Part shown: in pieces, positions 9,929 to 20,478 of the stretch
Layout: each line of letters begins with the position of its first letter
Position numbering within the stretch: position 1 is the first letter of the stretch
NCBI GenBank assembly: GCA_001931875.2
Contig: MSJH02000007.1
Location: forward strand, 1 to 32,131
Direction of reading: 5' to 3'
Source: Byssochlamys sp. IMV 00236
Taxonomy: Eukaryota > Ascomycota > Eurotiomycetes > Eurotiales > Thermoascaceae
DNA length: 32,131 bases
Translations under genes and position numbers: made by a program
Notes under the pieces: model-generated
Seen by the model: only the letters and a program-made list of their open reading frames with translations
Databases searched by the model: none
What the model was told of the DNA's origin: nothing

Positions 9929-11492
9929 TTACACTAAAACATTGGTTATTAACGCATGTAGCTTAATAGATTGCCAGAATTTACTTGTCTGTTTCAAGAT
10001 TGCATAAGCGATTGGACTCTTGGCTCTATACAAGATTAAAAACAATATCAATGCTGTCAACAGATTCACTCCGGCATGTTTCAAAGCAGCCTAACAAAAA
10101 GAAGAAGTTATAAACGCTAGTGTAATCAATAGATATGCTTAGTACTTTGATCACCCATTTCCATCCATCATCTTCACTGTTATTATTATTGTTGTTATTA
10201 TTATTATTATTAAAGGTATTACGGTTACTATTATTGTTAGTGTCTATATCATTGGATGATGAGTTTGTCTTTCTATACTGCAGTGTCCTTTGTTTATCTC
10301 TTTCAACTAATTCTCTACGTATATCGTCAATACGTTCATTTAATGCAACAATTTCATTCTGTAAGGATTCTAATGCTCGTTTTGTCGCTGGTCCTAGCGC
10401 ATGGAAGGATTCATGATGACTGGAGGTAGGTGTATAGACCAGTCTATGATTTTGTGGTGTCGCTGTCACAGAAGATGAATTACTAGATGCTACAAAACTA
10501 GGTCTAGCAGAAGGTGAAGGCAGCCGTAAAGAACTGGCTGATGTAGGTGTTCTTAAATTTCTTTCTTTTATGGCTGGATGTTGTGCCCAAGGGTTACCAT
10601 CGATCAATTGATTCTCTTCATGTTCATTAAATGAATTAGGCAACAAGTCTCTGTTTATTTGCAGCCCTCTTCTCGTCATACTCATGGACGAAGGTGGTCT
10701 CAAGGTAGTAGGCACTTGACGAGGTGTCGCAGGCGCTGTCACCATAGTCTGTGTAGAAGCAACAGAAGCAGGTCGACGGTTCATGACTGTAGTACGTTCT
10801 TGTATATTTCGAAGGTAATCCTGCTCTTCTTCATCTTCTGATGCTATGCTCGTATCTATTCTATAAACATCAATTCTTTTTTTTTTTTTCTCTCCTTTCA
10901 AGATGAATGGTTACCATCCATATCTGATAATTCATCATCTGTTGTGTCTTCCCCTGATGGTCGCATGACTGCAAAGGTATGGATAATGCGTTGTGCCTCT
11001 TCTCTACCCATGTTCTTTTTATATGCCTATTTGCTCTCTTTTTTTAATGACTCGGTCATTTAAATGGAATTAGATATATTTAGTATTACTTCAGTTGCTA
11101 CTCTCAGTAGTGCTTCTACATAGCAGTGCATAGCCTCTAATTTAGACATGCCTTCAAGTTTCTTCCAGGCGTCCCTGTTAAAGGGTTTAGAATATATATC
11201 TTTATATATATATATATATAATCTACCATTTGGCTCTTCCAACCACGTCAAATAAACCCGGTCTTTGTGTATTGATGTCTCCTTCTGATACTTGTTTATA
11301 AAGTGCATATAACTTTTGAAATGTGTCTAAGTTCATCTGTGCGTATGTTGACAATATACTTGTTACCTCTAGTTTTTGGTTTTTAGTAGGCTGAAAGTTT
11401 GAACTTGCAGGTAAGTTTTGTACAAAGTATAGGGCCTTTTTATATCTTTGTTGTATAAACCGATCTGTATAATGAGGTGGAATATGAGACAT
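9929..11492 (-). CDS. ACBD5-like acyl-CoA-binding protein with C-terminal membrane anchor, five exons
   Basis: Exons: 11492-11227, 11174-11090, 11026-10915, 10843-10146, 10090-9929 (440 codons; introns 52, 63, 71 and 55 nt). Residues about 5-118 form an acyl-CoA-binding domain: [18 protein letters not shown], then [20 protein letters not shown], and across the first intron [18 protein letters not shown]. The middle is acidic and then Ser/Thr/Pro-rich and disordered, with an Asn homopolymer coded by a TTA/TTG microsatellite (10180-10212). A helix ([20 protein letters not shown]) precedes a hydrophobic anchor near the end ([19 protein letters not shown]). Domain order, N-terminal ACB then coiled helix then C-terminal anchor, is that of ACBD4/5 and fungal relatives at peroxisome or ER membranes. 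Binding of long-chain acyl-CoA is family knowledge; the membrane is not determined. No clear FFAT motif was found. Exon 4 uses the acceptor at 10844-10845, because the nearer TTTATAG would bring a stop into frame. Confidence 0.85.
10180..10212. repeat. TTA/TTG trinucleotide microsatellite coding poly-Asn
   Basis: Runs of tta/ttg on the plus strand read as AAT/AAC on the coding minus strand. They give an Asn run in the disordered linker of the ACBD5-like protein. The tract is in frame, so changes in length should be tolerated. Confidence 0.8.
11203..11220. repeat. TA dinucleotide repeat inside intron 1 of the ACBD5-like gene
   Basis: About nine TA units directly downstream (minus strand) of the 5' splice site GTAGAT. 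It makes up a third of a 52-nt intron, so length variation would change intron size noticeably. Confidence 0.75.
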
Positions 11493-11568
11493 ATGCTTAA
11501 TATATATAAAAAAAAGAGAGAGAGGACAAGGAAATTCACATGAATAAAATTTATTGTTTATAAGCCAA

Positions 11569-14548
11569 TCATGTTCTACGAGCAAAATCGATTAAACATA
11601 AGCTATAATGAATCTGTTCTGATAATCGACCAAATTCTGTATTTTGAATGCTTAGAATAGTCTTTATCTTTTCATGAATATCAATGCTAGTAGATGTGAT
11701 GATCAAGTCTCCATGAATGGCCAAGAAGACGGAGAGCCATGCTTGAGCAAGTTCAAAGTTCTTTCTTGACTTTAACATGTAAACAATCGCCTCTAAAAAG
11801 TAATTCAAGACTGTCAGCTCACTGTCTATCGTAAATGATCTCAATTCGACATCAATTGCTGCTGGACTCAATGTTTTTGCATAATTTACAAATGCATCAT
11901 CTATATTATATGTTAAACCTCATCTTATGTGTATATGTTTAATAACTTACAATTGCTGGATTCATGACCAGATCTTAGTAATTTACTATATTCAGTCTCT
12001 GTATTCAATTGATTCAAACTAAGTTGCTTTGTCTTTGTTTGTTCGTCTTGTTTATCTTTATCTACATCCATAGGCTCTAGATTGAATTGTGCCTTTGCAC
12101 CAGGTAAAGTCGGTAAAAAGAATGGCGCCTTCTCTGGTAGTTTGGGTGCTTCCTTGGGCTTATTACGTAGTTTGATTGTATCTAGATGTAGTAAATTCTG
12201 CCATTTGGCTCTAGGCTCCATTGACATGGTAATCATTTGCTCTGCCAACTGTTCTACTGTGTCTAATGATTCTTCTCTTTTGATATCCACTTCTTCGTCA
12301 TCTTCTTCTACATCAGATTCATTTTGATCACCTTGCATGCTCGGTAAATCTAACAGTTGTGCTTCATCATCATCTGTGATGTGACGTAAAGAGATATTCG
12401 AATACTGTGTACGGTTCGCCCAGAGGAAAATACCATTATTGTCTACATGTGCCGTAGCTAAAAAGTCGCCCTCAGGTGAAAAGGCCAAACAGGTCACAAT
12501 GTCCTCCACTCTGAATATATCAATCATTGACCCCGTTGGTAAGTCCCAAGTACGAACAGTGCCATCTAGAGAGGCTGACACTATCCATCGGCTGTCAGGA
12601 CTAAACACGAAATCGGTAATTCGGTTTCGGTGTCCCCAGAATTCACGAATGACCTTGTGTGTTTCAAGGTCAACGACTCGAATACCCAAATCATCGCATG
12701 CAACAGCTAGCAGATCATTATCCATGTGATAGCGAATGGCCACAACGGGTGACTCAAGATCAATCGTATGGATCACTTTGGCTGTTTTGATATCCCATAT
12801 CTATAAAGCCAAATTAGTATCATCTTTTTCATTAGGGAGTGTACTCACCTTGATAGTTTTATCAACAGAGGCAGTGATAAGGTATCGGTTAATATTATCT
12901 GTGGTTAAACCCGTAATCGCTTTCTTGTGTCCATCTGGGCCATCAAATGTCTTGCGATGTATTCCAGATTGTACATTATACATATCAATTCGTCCAGATG
13001 CGCATCCCAAATATCCAAAGTTACCACAGGTTGAAATACATGTTGATTTGACAGCACTCTTGTCTGTACTTATCAGCACATGTGATCCCAATCGTTTATT
13101 CTTGGATGTCCATGTACGTGCTGCATTATCGTTGGCATGACAGGTGATAACATTGTCCCACTGTTTGACCTTGGCCATGTTGATATCAAAGTCAACGATC
13201 TGTGGCAACTTCAAGTCTTCTGTACGCACACCCCGTTCCTTGGCCTTCTTTGTCAAATGACCTTGCGAGAATTCAAAGTTTTGTGTGTCGAGGATGGTAC
13301 TGAAGCATCGGAGCGAATGATCTCTACCAGCACTCAAAATGGCTCTACCAAAGTATCTAATTTTTGAAGGAGGTGCATGGTGACCGCTACGAGCTTTGAA
13401 TGGGAATGGAACCGAGTTGTGTTTTTCAAAGATCCATTGCTACAAAAGGATACAGAGTTAGCTCACACACTTTTCTGCTTCATTATAAATCTTTCATTAC
13501 ATTACCTTCACAGCGTTATCTGTGCCACCTGTGGTAAGAATAGGCTGATTGTTCAAGAAGGTAAGGGAAGTGATATAGCCATCATGTGCATTCTTCATAA
13601 TATGAGCTAATCTACGTTCTGAGAGATCCCACAAGGCAACATCACCGTGCATGTTTCCTGTTGCCATCATATGCTCGCCGTCTAAACAAGAGTTAATGTT
13701 ATTTTGCAAAGCTTTTATACAATTTCCATTACCTGTTCTAAACGTAATGGCAGTAACGCGATCATCCTGTCGAACACTATCAATCTTTTCATCTGCTCTA
13801 ATGTTGTAAAGAATGACTGTACCATCGAGCAAACCCACGGCGACGACATCGACTACGGGCGATTGAACAAGACAGGTAATAGCTGATCCCATATATCTAA
13901 ACTGATACACCATTTTGTTGGATCGTATATTCCAAATCTGCATTGTACCCTGCGTGCTAGACACCAAAATCTTGTTTAAATAGGTGCTAGGATGAAGCAT
14001 GGCTGTTGCAGTAAACTCATTTCCAAATTCGATCTCGGTATACAAATCGTTGGTGGTCGTATCCCAGACTTTCAGGGTGTTATCGTCGCAAAGAGCTACC
14101 ATATATCCACCAAGGACAAGAATCTGCATGATTGTGAAATCGCCTGTGCCGCCCACTTGCGACACTTGCTTGCCTCGAAGATATCCAAAGACTGTATTGC
14201 CTGCGGCTGCGTACATCAACTTTTTATAAGAGGCCATGGCTGTGATCGGCTTTTCGGTAGGTGTGCTCACAAATAAGAGATTCATTTTTGACATCTAAAG
14301 AAAAAAAAAGGTGTCAATGTTGTTTCATTCGGGACGATCGCTCATGTTTTTTTTTTTTTTCTATTTACATCGTAAGTCTGGAAGCTTCGTCCAACACAGG
14401 TTGTCAATAAATAACTCTGCCCTAAACTGTTGATGACATAAGGAACATCGTTTGTGACATAGCCGATGGCTCTAAAAGGTTGGTATATTCTTGAATGCTT
14501 AGGACTCTGCCTTTTTTCTAAACGTCTTTTCTTGTTCAATTCAACCAT
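11569..14548 (-). CDS. UTP21: U3 snoRNP / SSU-processome protein UTP21 (WDR36), six exons
   Basis: Exons: 14548-14369, 14294-13733, 13681-13506, 13439-12849, 12800-11951, 11900-11569, giving 896 codons; introns 74, 51, 66, 48 and 50 nt. Two WD40 propellers fill residues about 20-680, with repeats such as [56 protein letters not shown] and [17 protein letters not shown]. The phrase [15 protein letters not shown] followed by [10 protein letters not shown] is typical of UTP21. The C-terminal Utp21 domain begins [20 protein letters not shown] and runs to the end, which is helical. UTP21 belongs to the UTP-B module of the 90S pre-ribosome and is needed for 18S rRNA processing in the nucleolus. Length fits the family (about 900-950). 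Intron 2 is a multiple of three without a stop codon. Confidence 0.95.
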
Positions 14549-14675
14549 ATTTTTTTTTTAAAAAAAAAGGATAAAAAAGAAGTAAAGCACTTTTGAAAAG
14601 AGAAACTTTATGAAAGGAGGGGATTAAAGGAAAATTACACGCAAAAGCCACAAAAATATATAAAGCAGTCACTAT

Positions 14676-16240
14676 TTACAAGCAACCGCACGATAAGGCG
14701 GTTAGACAAGTAGATAAAAAGCCTCTCTTTGAATCGTCTGTCTGCTGTTGACGGTTGTCGATGGTATGATAGTTGACAATGGCTGCATCAGATAACATGG
14801 GTTGTGCTGATCTATACATATGTCGACTGTATCGGTTACTTGTGTTATTGTTAGTTGTAGTGGTATTGGTTGTGGGTGGTGTCATGGTATGATTGTTTTG
14901 TTGTCTTGGAATCACTGCGTTGTTAAGGGCGGCAACCGCTGTGTTTCGACGATAGTAGCTAGACCGATGCTATACAAAGATAAAGTATGATTATTGTTCC
15001 TTCATTTGAAACGGTGTATGTATTACCTCCCAGCCCTTTCCGTCGTTTAGTAACATCCAGTCATAGATGCCATCATCTATCTCGCCTATTGATTCAAGCA
15101 CTTTATCAAACAGCTCTTTCATGTATTCATAATTGGGATTTTCTTCAAACCCAAGCCTTCGTGCATATTGCAAGTAAAGTCCAAATTCCTCTGCAATACA
15201 AAGCATCAATCAGTTTCTCTCCTTTTTTTTTTTTTTTTTNNNNNNNNNNNNNNNNNNNNTTTTTTTTTTTTAACAAGTTACCTGGAAATCCTGCACATAA
15301 ATCGTTAATACTTGTCGTCTGTTTCTTTTCACCAATTCTTTCATATTTTTGTTTATTTGTTGCTGCCTTTAGACCTTGCCAAGGTAATGAGCCTCTCAAG
15401 AAATACATAAATACATGCCCTAGTGACTCTAAATCGTCTCTTCTGGATTGTTCTCGTCCCAAGTGGGTATTGATACTCATATAACGAGCTGTACCTGATA
15501 GACTCTTCTTTTCTCTGTAAGGTATATGTTGCTTTGTCTTTGGATCACGGTAAAGTTTTGCCATACCAAAGTCGATGAGGTAAATAGTGTTGGCATTTTT
15601 TGTGTTTGGACGTCCGATCAGAAAGTTATCTGGCTTGATATCACGGTAAATGAGGTTGCGCTCATGTATCGATTGTATACGTGTAATCTAAAGGGAGTCA
15701 GTAAAAAAAAAAAAAAGAGTGTAGGATATAAATTACCATTTGTTTTGCCAACATGGCTACGGTTTTAATAGAGAATTTACGAGAACACATATCAAATAGA
15801 TCCTCTAGGCTTGGCCCTAGTAAATCGATCACGAGTATACTATGGAGACCTTCTTGACCAAAATAGTAAGCTGCAGGAATACCGGCTACATGCACAAAAG
15901 TAAGTCGAGTTCTTATATTGAAATTGGTATTACACTTTACTTAAACCAGCCAAGACTTTATAAGTTCTATATTCATCACGTAATTGAGGTGCATCTGACT
16001 TTCTTGATTCAAATTTGATAGCTACTTGTTGGTTGTTCATGAGATTGACACCTAGAATAATAAAGATATAAATATCAAATGATAATAAATAATAATAGGT
16101 CTATGTCATTTACCTTCATATATAATACCAAAACTTCCTTCGCCTATTTTACGACCCACTTTATAGTGTACTCCTACCACATTTGAAGTAGTGACAGACG
16201 ACGAAGAATTAGTACGTGCTTGTCGATAGTGATCAGGCAT
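14676..16240 (-). CDS. Casein kinase 1, Yck-type membrane-associated, six exons
   Basis: Exons: 16240-16114, 16051-15941, 15885-15737, 15687-15282, 15190-15027, 14969-14676, giving 416 codons. Kinase motifs in order are [11 protein letters not shown] (Gly loop), QVAIKFE (Lys), IYRDIKPDN (catalytic loop), [10 protein letters not shown] (DFG) and the CK1-specific [12 protein letters not shown], then [20 protein letters not shown] and [19 protein letters not shown]. The N-terminal [11 protein letters not shown] matches Yck1/2-like kinases that act at the plasma membrane in polarity, endocytosis and nutrient sensing. The tail is Asn/Thr-rich and ends SCGCL: Cys at -4 and -2 could be palmitoylated, as in Yck proteins, or read as a CaaX-like box ending in Leu. 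Intron 4 contains the assembly gap. The other introns are 62, 55, 49 and 57 nt. Confidence 0.93.
15240..15259. other. Assembly gap (20 N) in a homopolymer
   Basis: Twenty N bases flanked by T runs on both sides, inside intron 4 (15191-15281) of the casein kinase gene. The exons on both sides splice in frame, so the gap probably hides only poly-T length and no coding sequence. Confidence 0.97.
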
Positions 16241-16978
16241 ACAAAATAATATAGAAAAAGAACAAGTACACAAAATACGTAAACAAAGAAAATTTAAATA
16301 AAAAAAGATCACACACAAAAAAATAATGTCTCTTTCTTTTTAATAAGCTGATATTTTATATCTATTTTACTCTATGTCTTTTTTTTTATTGTACTTTTCT
16401 ATGTGATTTTTGGTTGAATGCTATCCCCCTTGTCCTCCCCCCCCTCCCTTCCCTCTTCTCTCTTTTGTCTCTTTTTGTAGATATCATGCGATTTCAAATC
16501 CCACAGAAAAAAAAAAAAGATGAGTTTTAATATGGTTACTAGAGTGACACACTGGATTTTGTTGACGGAATCACAGAGTTGAGGTAGTACCAAAGATTCT
16601 TTTCCTTTTCATCCGGCTGAGAAGCAGAAGAAGGAATCACATGGTGATCCGCTTTTACATTACAACTAATGGGTCTCTTTCCTTATATTAAATACTGCTC
16701 TCATAACGCAACCACCTCTTTTGATTTATAAAGCTCTTCGTATGTAATGAACAATTTATTGATTGAGTCAAAGGCCCATCTGGTTGAGAATATCTGCACT
16801 TTGAATTCGGAAGAGAGAGAAAAAAAGGCTTTTCACTGTTATGCACATGTATGTAGCAGGCTTTGGATGCCTTCACCTGTAATTAAAAGTTGCTTATACA
16901 GTGAGAATGGTAAATTTTGTCACTTTGAGAAAATTGAATGTCCGTAACCAAAAATAAATGTCACTTTCCAAAAAATGA
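16241..16978. other. Intergenic region, casein kinase promoter side to retrotransposon
   Basis: Polypyrimidine and AT-rich sequence with C runs near 16424-16450. It should hold the casein kinase 5' region. Short frames here (for example 16747-16947) have no domain and no convincing start context. No RNA gene was seen. Confidence 0.5.
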
Positions 16979-19900
16979 ATGAGGAGCTCTTTCGCATACT
17001 TATACGTTACACTAACCACGACGAAAACAATTGCTTCAGCTATGCCACCTGGCGACATAAATAACAATAATTTAATAAATACAGATGATACTCTCACTCA
17101 GGAAGCAGTAGTTGCTTTGCTTTCGCAGTTTGAGAGCCACCGTAAATCTTTGAGATGTCCTCATTGCGAGAAGATGGGCCAATTTCGTCGTAATGGATCC
17201 ACTAAAACAGATCCACCCATGCCCATATTTCGTTGTCATGGATGTGGAAAGACCTTTAAGGCTCGCACCATGATGTACATTGTTTAGTCTTTAGTTCCTT
17301 CTAACAGTCTTGTAAGCTCATCAAACAATGAAACTTCTGGAGTTTTCCACAGTACACAACCTACTGAAAATAGTAACACAATCGATCAGGCACACGATAT
17401 GCAGCCCTTACTGAAAATGATTAGTCGCCTCTCAACCGAACTTGCAGCAGCCCGTGCAGAGAAAGCCAACTTACGTCAATAAATGACCCAACTTCAAGAA
17501 CAAGCGGCACAACAATCCATGAATATGAACCAACCCAACCTTCACGAGGACGACAGCTATCTCAACTCTGAAGCTTTTCCTGCACTACCCTCTCAAACAC
17601 TCCCATGACATAACCCCCAGCGTATTTCCCAAATCAAGCGCAGTCTTGCAGAGCATGAACAACAACGCCGATTGCAACGACAAGAAGCAGCCGCACGCCT
17701 CCTACAGCCACCATCTGAGAATCAAGGATTTCGATAGTATACTTGCCAACTAAGACACGAGTTCCTATTGGTCAAATTCGTACTCGCTTGAGAAAACTTG
17801 ATATTATGAACAACCACATACTGAATATACATTACACAGACCGCAATATTATTGCATTACTTGTGCATAATGATTATATGAGTGAGCTTCGTAAACAATT
17901 AGGACGCTTTAAAGTTACTCTTAAGGATGATTTTGATCCCTGTGATCCCAAAGTCCTATGGGATCCTAAATAAGCTGATCTTTCACCTGAAGAAAGAGCT
18001 AATTTCGCTCTAATGCACTACAGTGACCGTATGGCACGCGCCCTGAATTACATTCGTGCCCTTGTTAAGTACGTCGCTGCTCGATTTTTCTACTCTAAAG
18101 GATGGATCAGTAAAGCACTTTTGCAAGAAATCTTACCTAGCAGACGTAAAGTATCTGACCAAGCAGCCGATATCTTCCAATCTGACGATGTCACCATGGA
18201 CAACGCGGATGACTTATTCCACGAATCTATCAACACTGACACCAACTCTACAAGGGAAGCTATTACCATAGACGGCCCTACATCCTTATGAACCATCTAA
18301 CAATTACACTTCTTAACGCTACTGGCCTACCCAAGCATGTCATTACACCTATCATCGAAGCAGCACAACCAACATCGGTCCTTTTAATCACTGAAACTTG
18401 GCTACTCCCGCCTGCAAGATACCCAACAAATTGGAAACAATTTCATACGTATGGTATACCTATTGAATACTATAACAACAGAGGCGCGCAAGGTATATGT
18501 ATGCTGGTAAATCCTAACTGTCCGTACCACATTCATCACTTGCCCCCTCGTGATTCTTCTTTTGCTCAGTATCAACTTTCCTTCACAATAACCGATACAT
18601 TAATTCACTGTTTATATTTGCCACCTTCCCTAGATAATCAGACAACCTTGAAGATCCTATCATCGCTCCCATCAACAACTCCTAGCACAAGGCAAACCAT
18701 CATATGCGGCGACTTTAACGCTAGGCTTGGCTCTTGCATAGGGGATCGCTCGACCAATCCTCGGGGTAATGTTGTACACCGTTGGCTTAAAGAAAAGAGT
18801 ATTATCGTATGGAATAGGCGACTGGCTTTTGGTCAATCTACATTTCTGACACATAAAGGGAGCAGTATTATTGATCTTTTCATGAGTACTACTGAACTAA
18901 ACGAACCAGAAATGAAGATACTTGTGGACAAATCCCTCGGTTCCAACCACAAAATGGTCTCTTTCTCTTTTAAAACAACTGCTCTCTATCAACCAACACA
19001 AATACGATGAGTCATATGGAATCTTGGAAAATTGAGAGAGCAAAAGGTTCGCGACGCATACATTCAACAAGTACAATCAGCCTTAACCCGCCTTGGACTG
19101 TCAACTCAATCTGTTTACCACCGGGTTGATGATATAAAAACAGCACAGAGACGTATAGAAGAGTTCAACCATTCTATATGTCAAATCATATACAACTCAC
19201 TGGATGCCACTTGTGATCAGGTTACTTCAGGCTTTAACTACTGGCAAGGCTTCTGGGACCACTGAAATACTACAGGCCACTGAAACGCGTGAGCACTACT
19301 ATCGTAAATGGCGCAAGGCGTATGGTCTTAATAAGCTACATTACTGGATTTGGCATCAGGAGGCCTGTTACCGTCTTAAGCGACTAATACAACAAAGAAG
19401 ACGAGAGGCATGGGACAAATTCTGTCACCAAATGGTCACAGGCGAGTACACTAAAGCATTGGCGAAAATAAGTAAAATACGCAAAAACCATACTTTAAAG
19501 CCAACTTTCTCCACTGCTGAAGGCGCACAGAGCTCTGCGGACATGGTGGCGACACACTTGGAATCTATTTACTCTGGTGACCTACTTGGTATTGTGCAAG
19601 CTTATGAGGTGATCTCACATACTCTACCTTCGGATGAAGAATATCCCTTTGATATTGGTCTTATTCAGGATGCTATAAACCATTTGCCTGCCAAAAATGC
19701 CCCAGGTGTAGATCATTTACGTATTGAAATGATAAACCCTATTCAACATTTACTTGCATCGGTCCTTCTCATCCTGTTTCAAATGTGTTGGGCATGGTCC
19801 TATATCCCTCTACTTTGGCGTATCGCACAAGTCGTCCCAATCTATAAGAAAGGCTCTCTATTAGATTCAGGTAACTACCGTCCAATCAGCTTAACCACAA

Positions 19901-20440
19901 TTTTTAGAAAACTCCTGGAACGTTGTATACAACCCACATTGACAAGCGAAGGGCCACCGCTGGATATTGCGCAAGGGGGATTTCGTGAATCTCGTAGCGC
20001 TTTGGACCAAGATTTATGCCTTTCTGAGATCTGTCAAATACTGCGTTCACAATTCTGTATTACTCCAGTCTTAACCTTCCTGGATATAAAATCCGCTTAT
20101 GATACGGTTAACCGCAGCTTTGTTTGGGAAACCCTCAGTCAATATATCTCACCTCCTTTACTGGGCCTACTACGTAATCTTTTCGACGACGTTCAAATTG
20201 AAGTCCTGCCTTCTAATGCTACTTGTCATCGATTTTGTCCAAAAACAGGCGTTTTACAAGGCTCCATACTCTTCCCGTATCTCTACTCGGTATACATCAA
20301 CCAACTACCAGCTCAACTGTGCCCTCAAGCCCTTCCATCTAGCTCGTCATCGCTGGAGATGATACCGTCCCTGAATTGCCTACTCTATGCAGACGATGTA
20401 GTCCTCATCGCCGAACGCTCAAATATGGTTGATCTACAAG
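16979..20440 (+). mobile_element. Degenerate LINE-type (non-LTR) retrotransposon, 3' part missing
   Basis: Two consecutive ORFs: ORF1 (about 17042-18291, zinc ribbon, coiled-coil-like middle, C-terminal domain) and ORF2 (18288 onward, APE-type endonuclease then reverse transcriptase). ORF2 stops matching shortly after the LLYADDVVLIAERS motif, near 20440, so the thumb, the C-terminus and any poly-A tail are absent. At least five nonsense codons and two frameshifts make it non-functional. No LTR or target-site duplication was found. The left boundary is uncertain: the first plausible Met codons are at 16979 and 17042, and any 5' UTR would lie to the left. Confidence 0.88.
17042..18291 (+). pseudogene. 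LINE ORF1 with CxxC-CxxC zinc ribbon (broken)
   Basis: Residues about 37-71 contain CPHC and, 22 residues later, CHGC followed by GKTFKART, a zinc-ribbon pattern as in some DNA-binding transposase N-termini and unlike the CCHC knuckles common in retroelement Gag. A Gln/Ala/Leu-rich segment near 17400-17530 looks like a coiled coil, and the last part (NHILNIHYTDRNIIALLVHN) looks like a retroelement ORF1 RNA-binding region. In-frame stops: TAG 17285, TAA 17480, TGA 17606, TAA 17971. Near 17730 one base appears lost; restoring frame there removes an apparent TAG at 17735. The final TGA overlaps the ORF2 ATG (ATGA, 18288-18291). The start could also be the ATG at 16979. Confidence 0.75.
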
Positions 20441-20478
20441 TGAATAAATTATATAATAAAGGAAGGTGTATATATTAG
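18288..20478 (+). pseudogene. LINE ORF2: APE endonuclease plus reverse transcriptase (broken, 3' truncated)
   Basis: Endonuclease motifs: LLITETWL (Glu), IICGDFNARLG (Asp/Asn) and SSIIDLFMS. The final SDH motif reads GSNHKMVSF, so its Asp is replaced by Asn. An in-frame TGA at 19008-19010 interrupts the linker, where QIR-stop-VIWNLGKL follows. A one-base frameshift near 19255-19265 separates the linker from the reverse transcriptase. RT motifs: NYRPISLTTIFRKLLER, FLDIKSAYDTVN (motif A Asp), GVLQGSILFPYLYS (consensus Ser before Pro replaced by Phe) and LLYADDVVLIA (catalytic YADD). Element sequence ends near 20440; the last residues to the stop at 20478 come from unrelated flanking DNA. Confidence 0.85.

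Noticed and set aside
10026..10901. Separate gene of 291 codons starting inside an A-rich tract
   Set aside because: Its first residues lie in an intron of the ACBD5-like gene and it starts with TTG. Splicing from the upstream exon gives a continuous domain-bearing protein.
16747..16947. Open frame of 66 codons
   Set aside because: No recognisable domain, no promoter-like context, and composition like the surrounding non-coding DNA.
17735..17737. TAG as an independent nonsense mutation in LINE ORF1
   Set aside because: A one-base loss just before it explains both the TAG and the change of frame to the downstream part (restoring gives GFSIVYLPTK), so it is counted as a frameshift.
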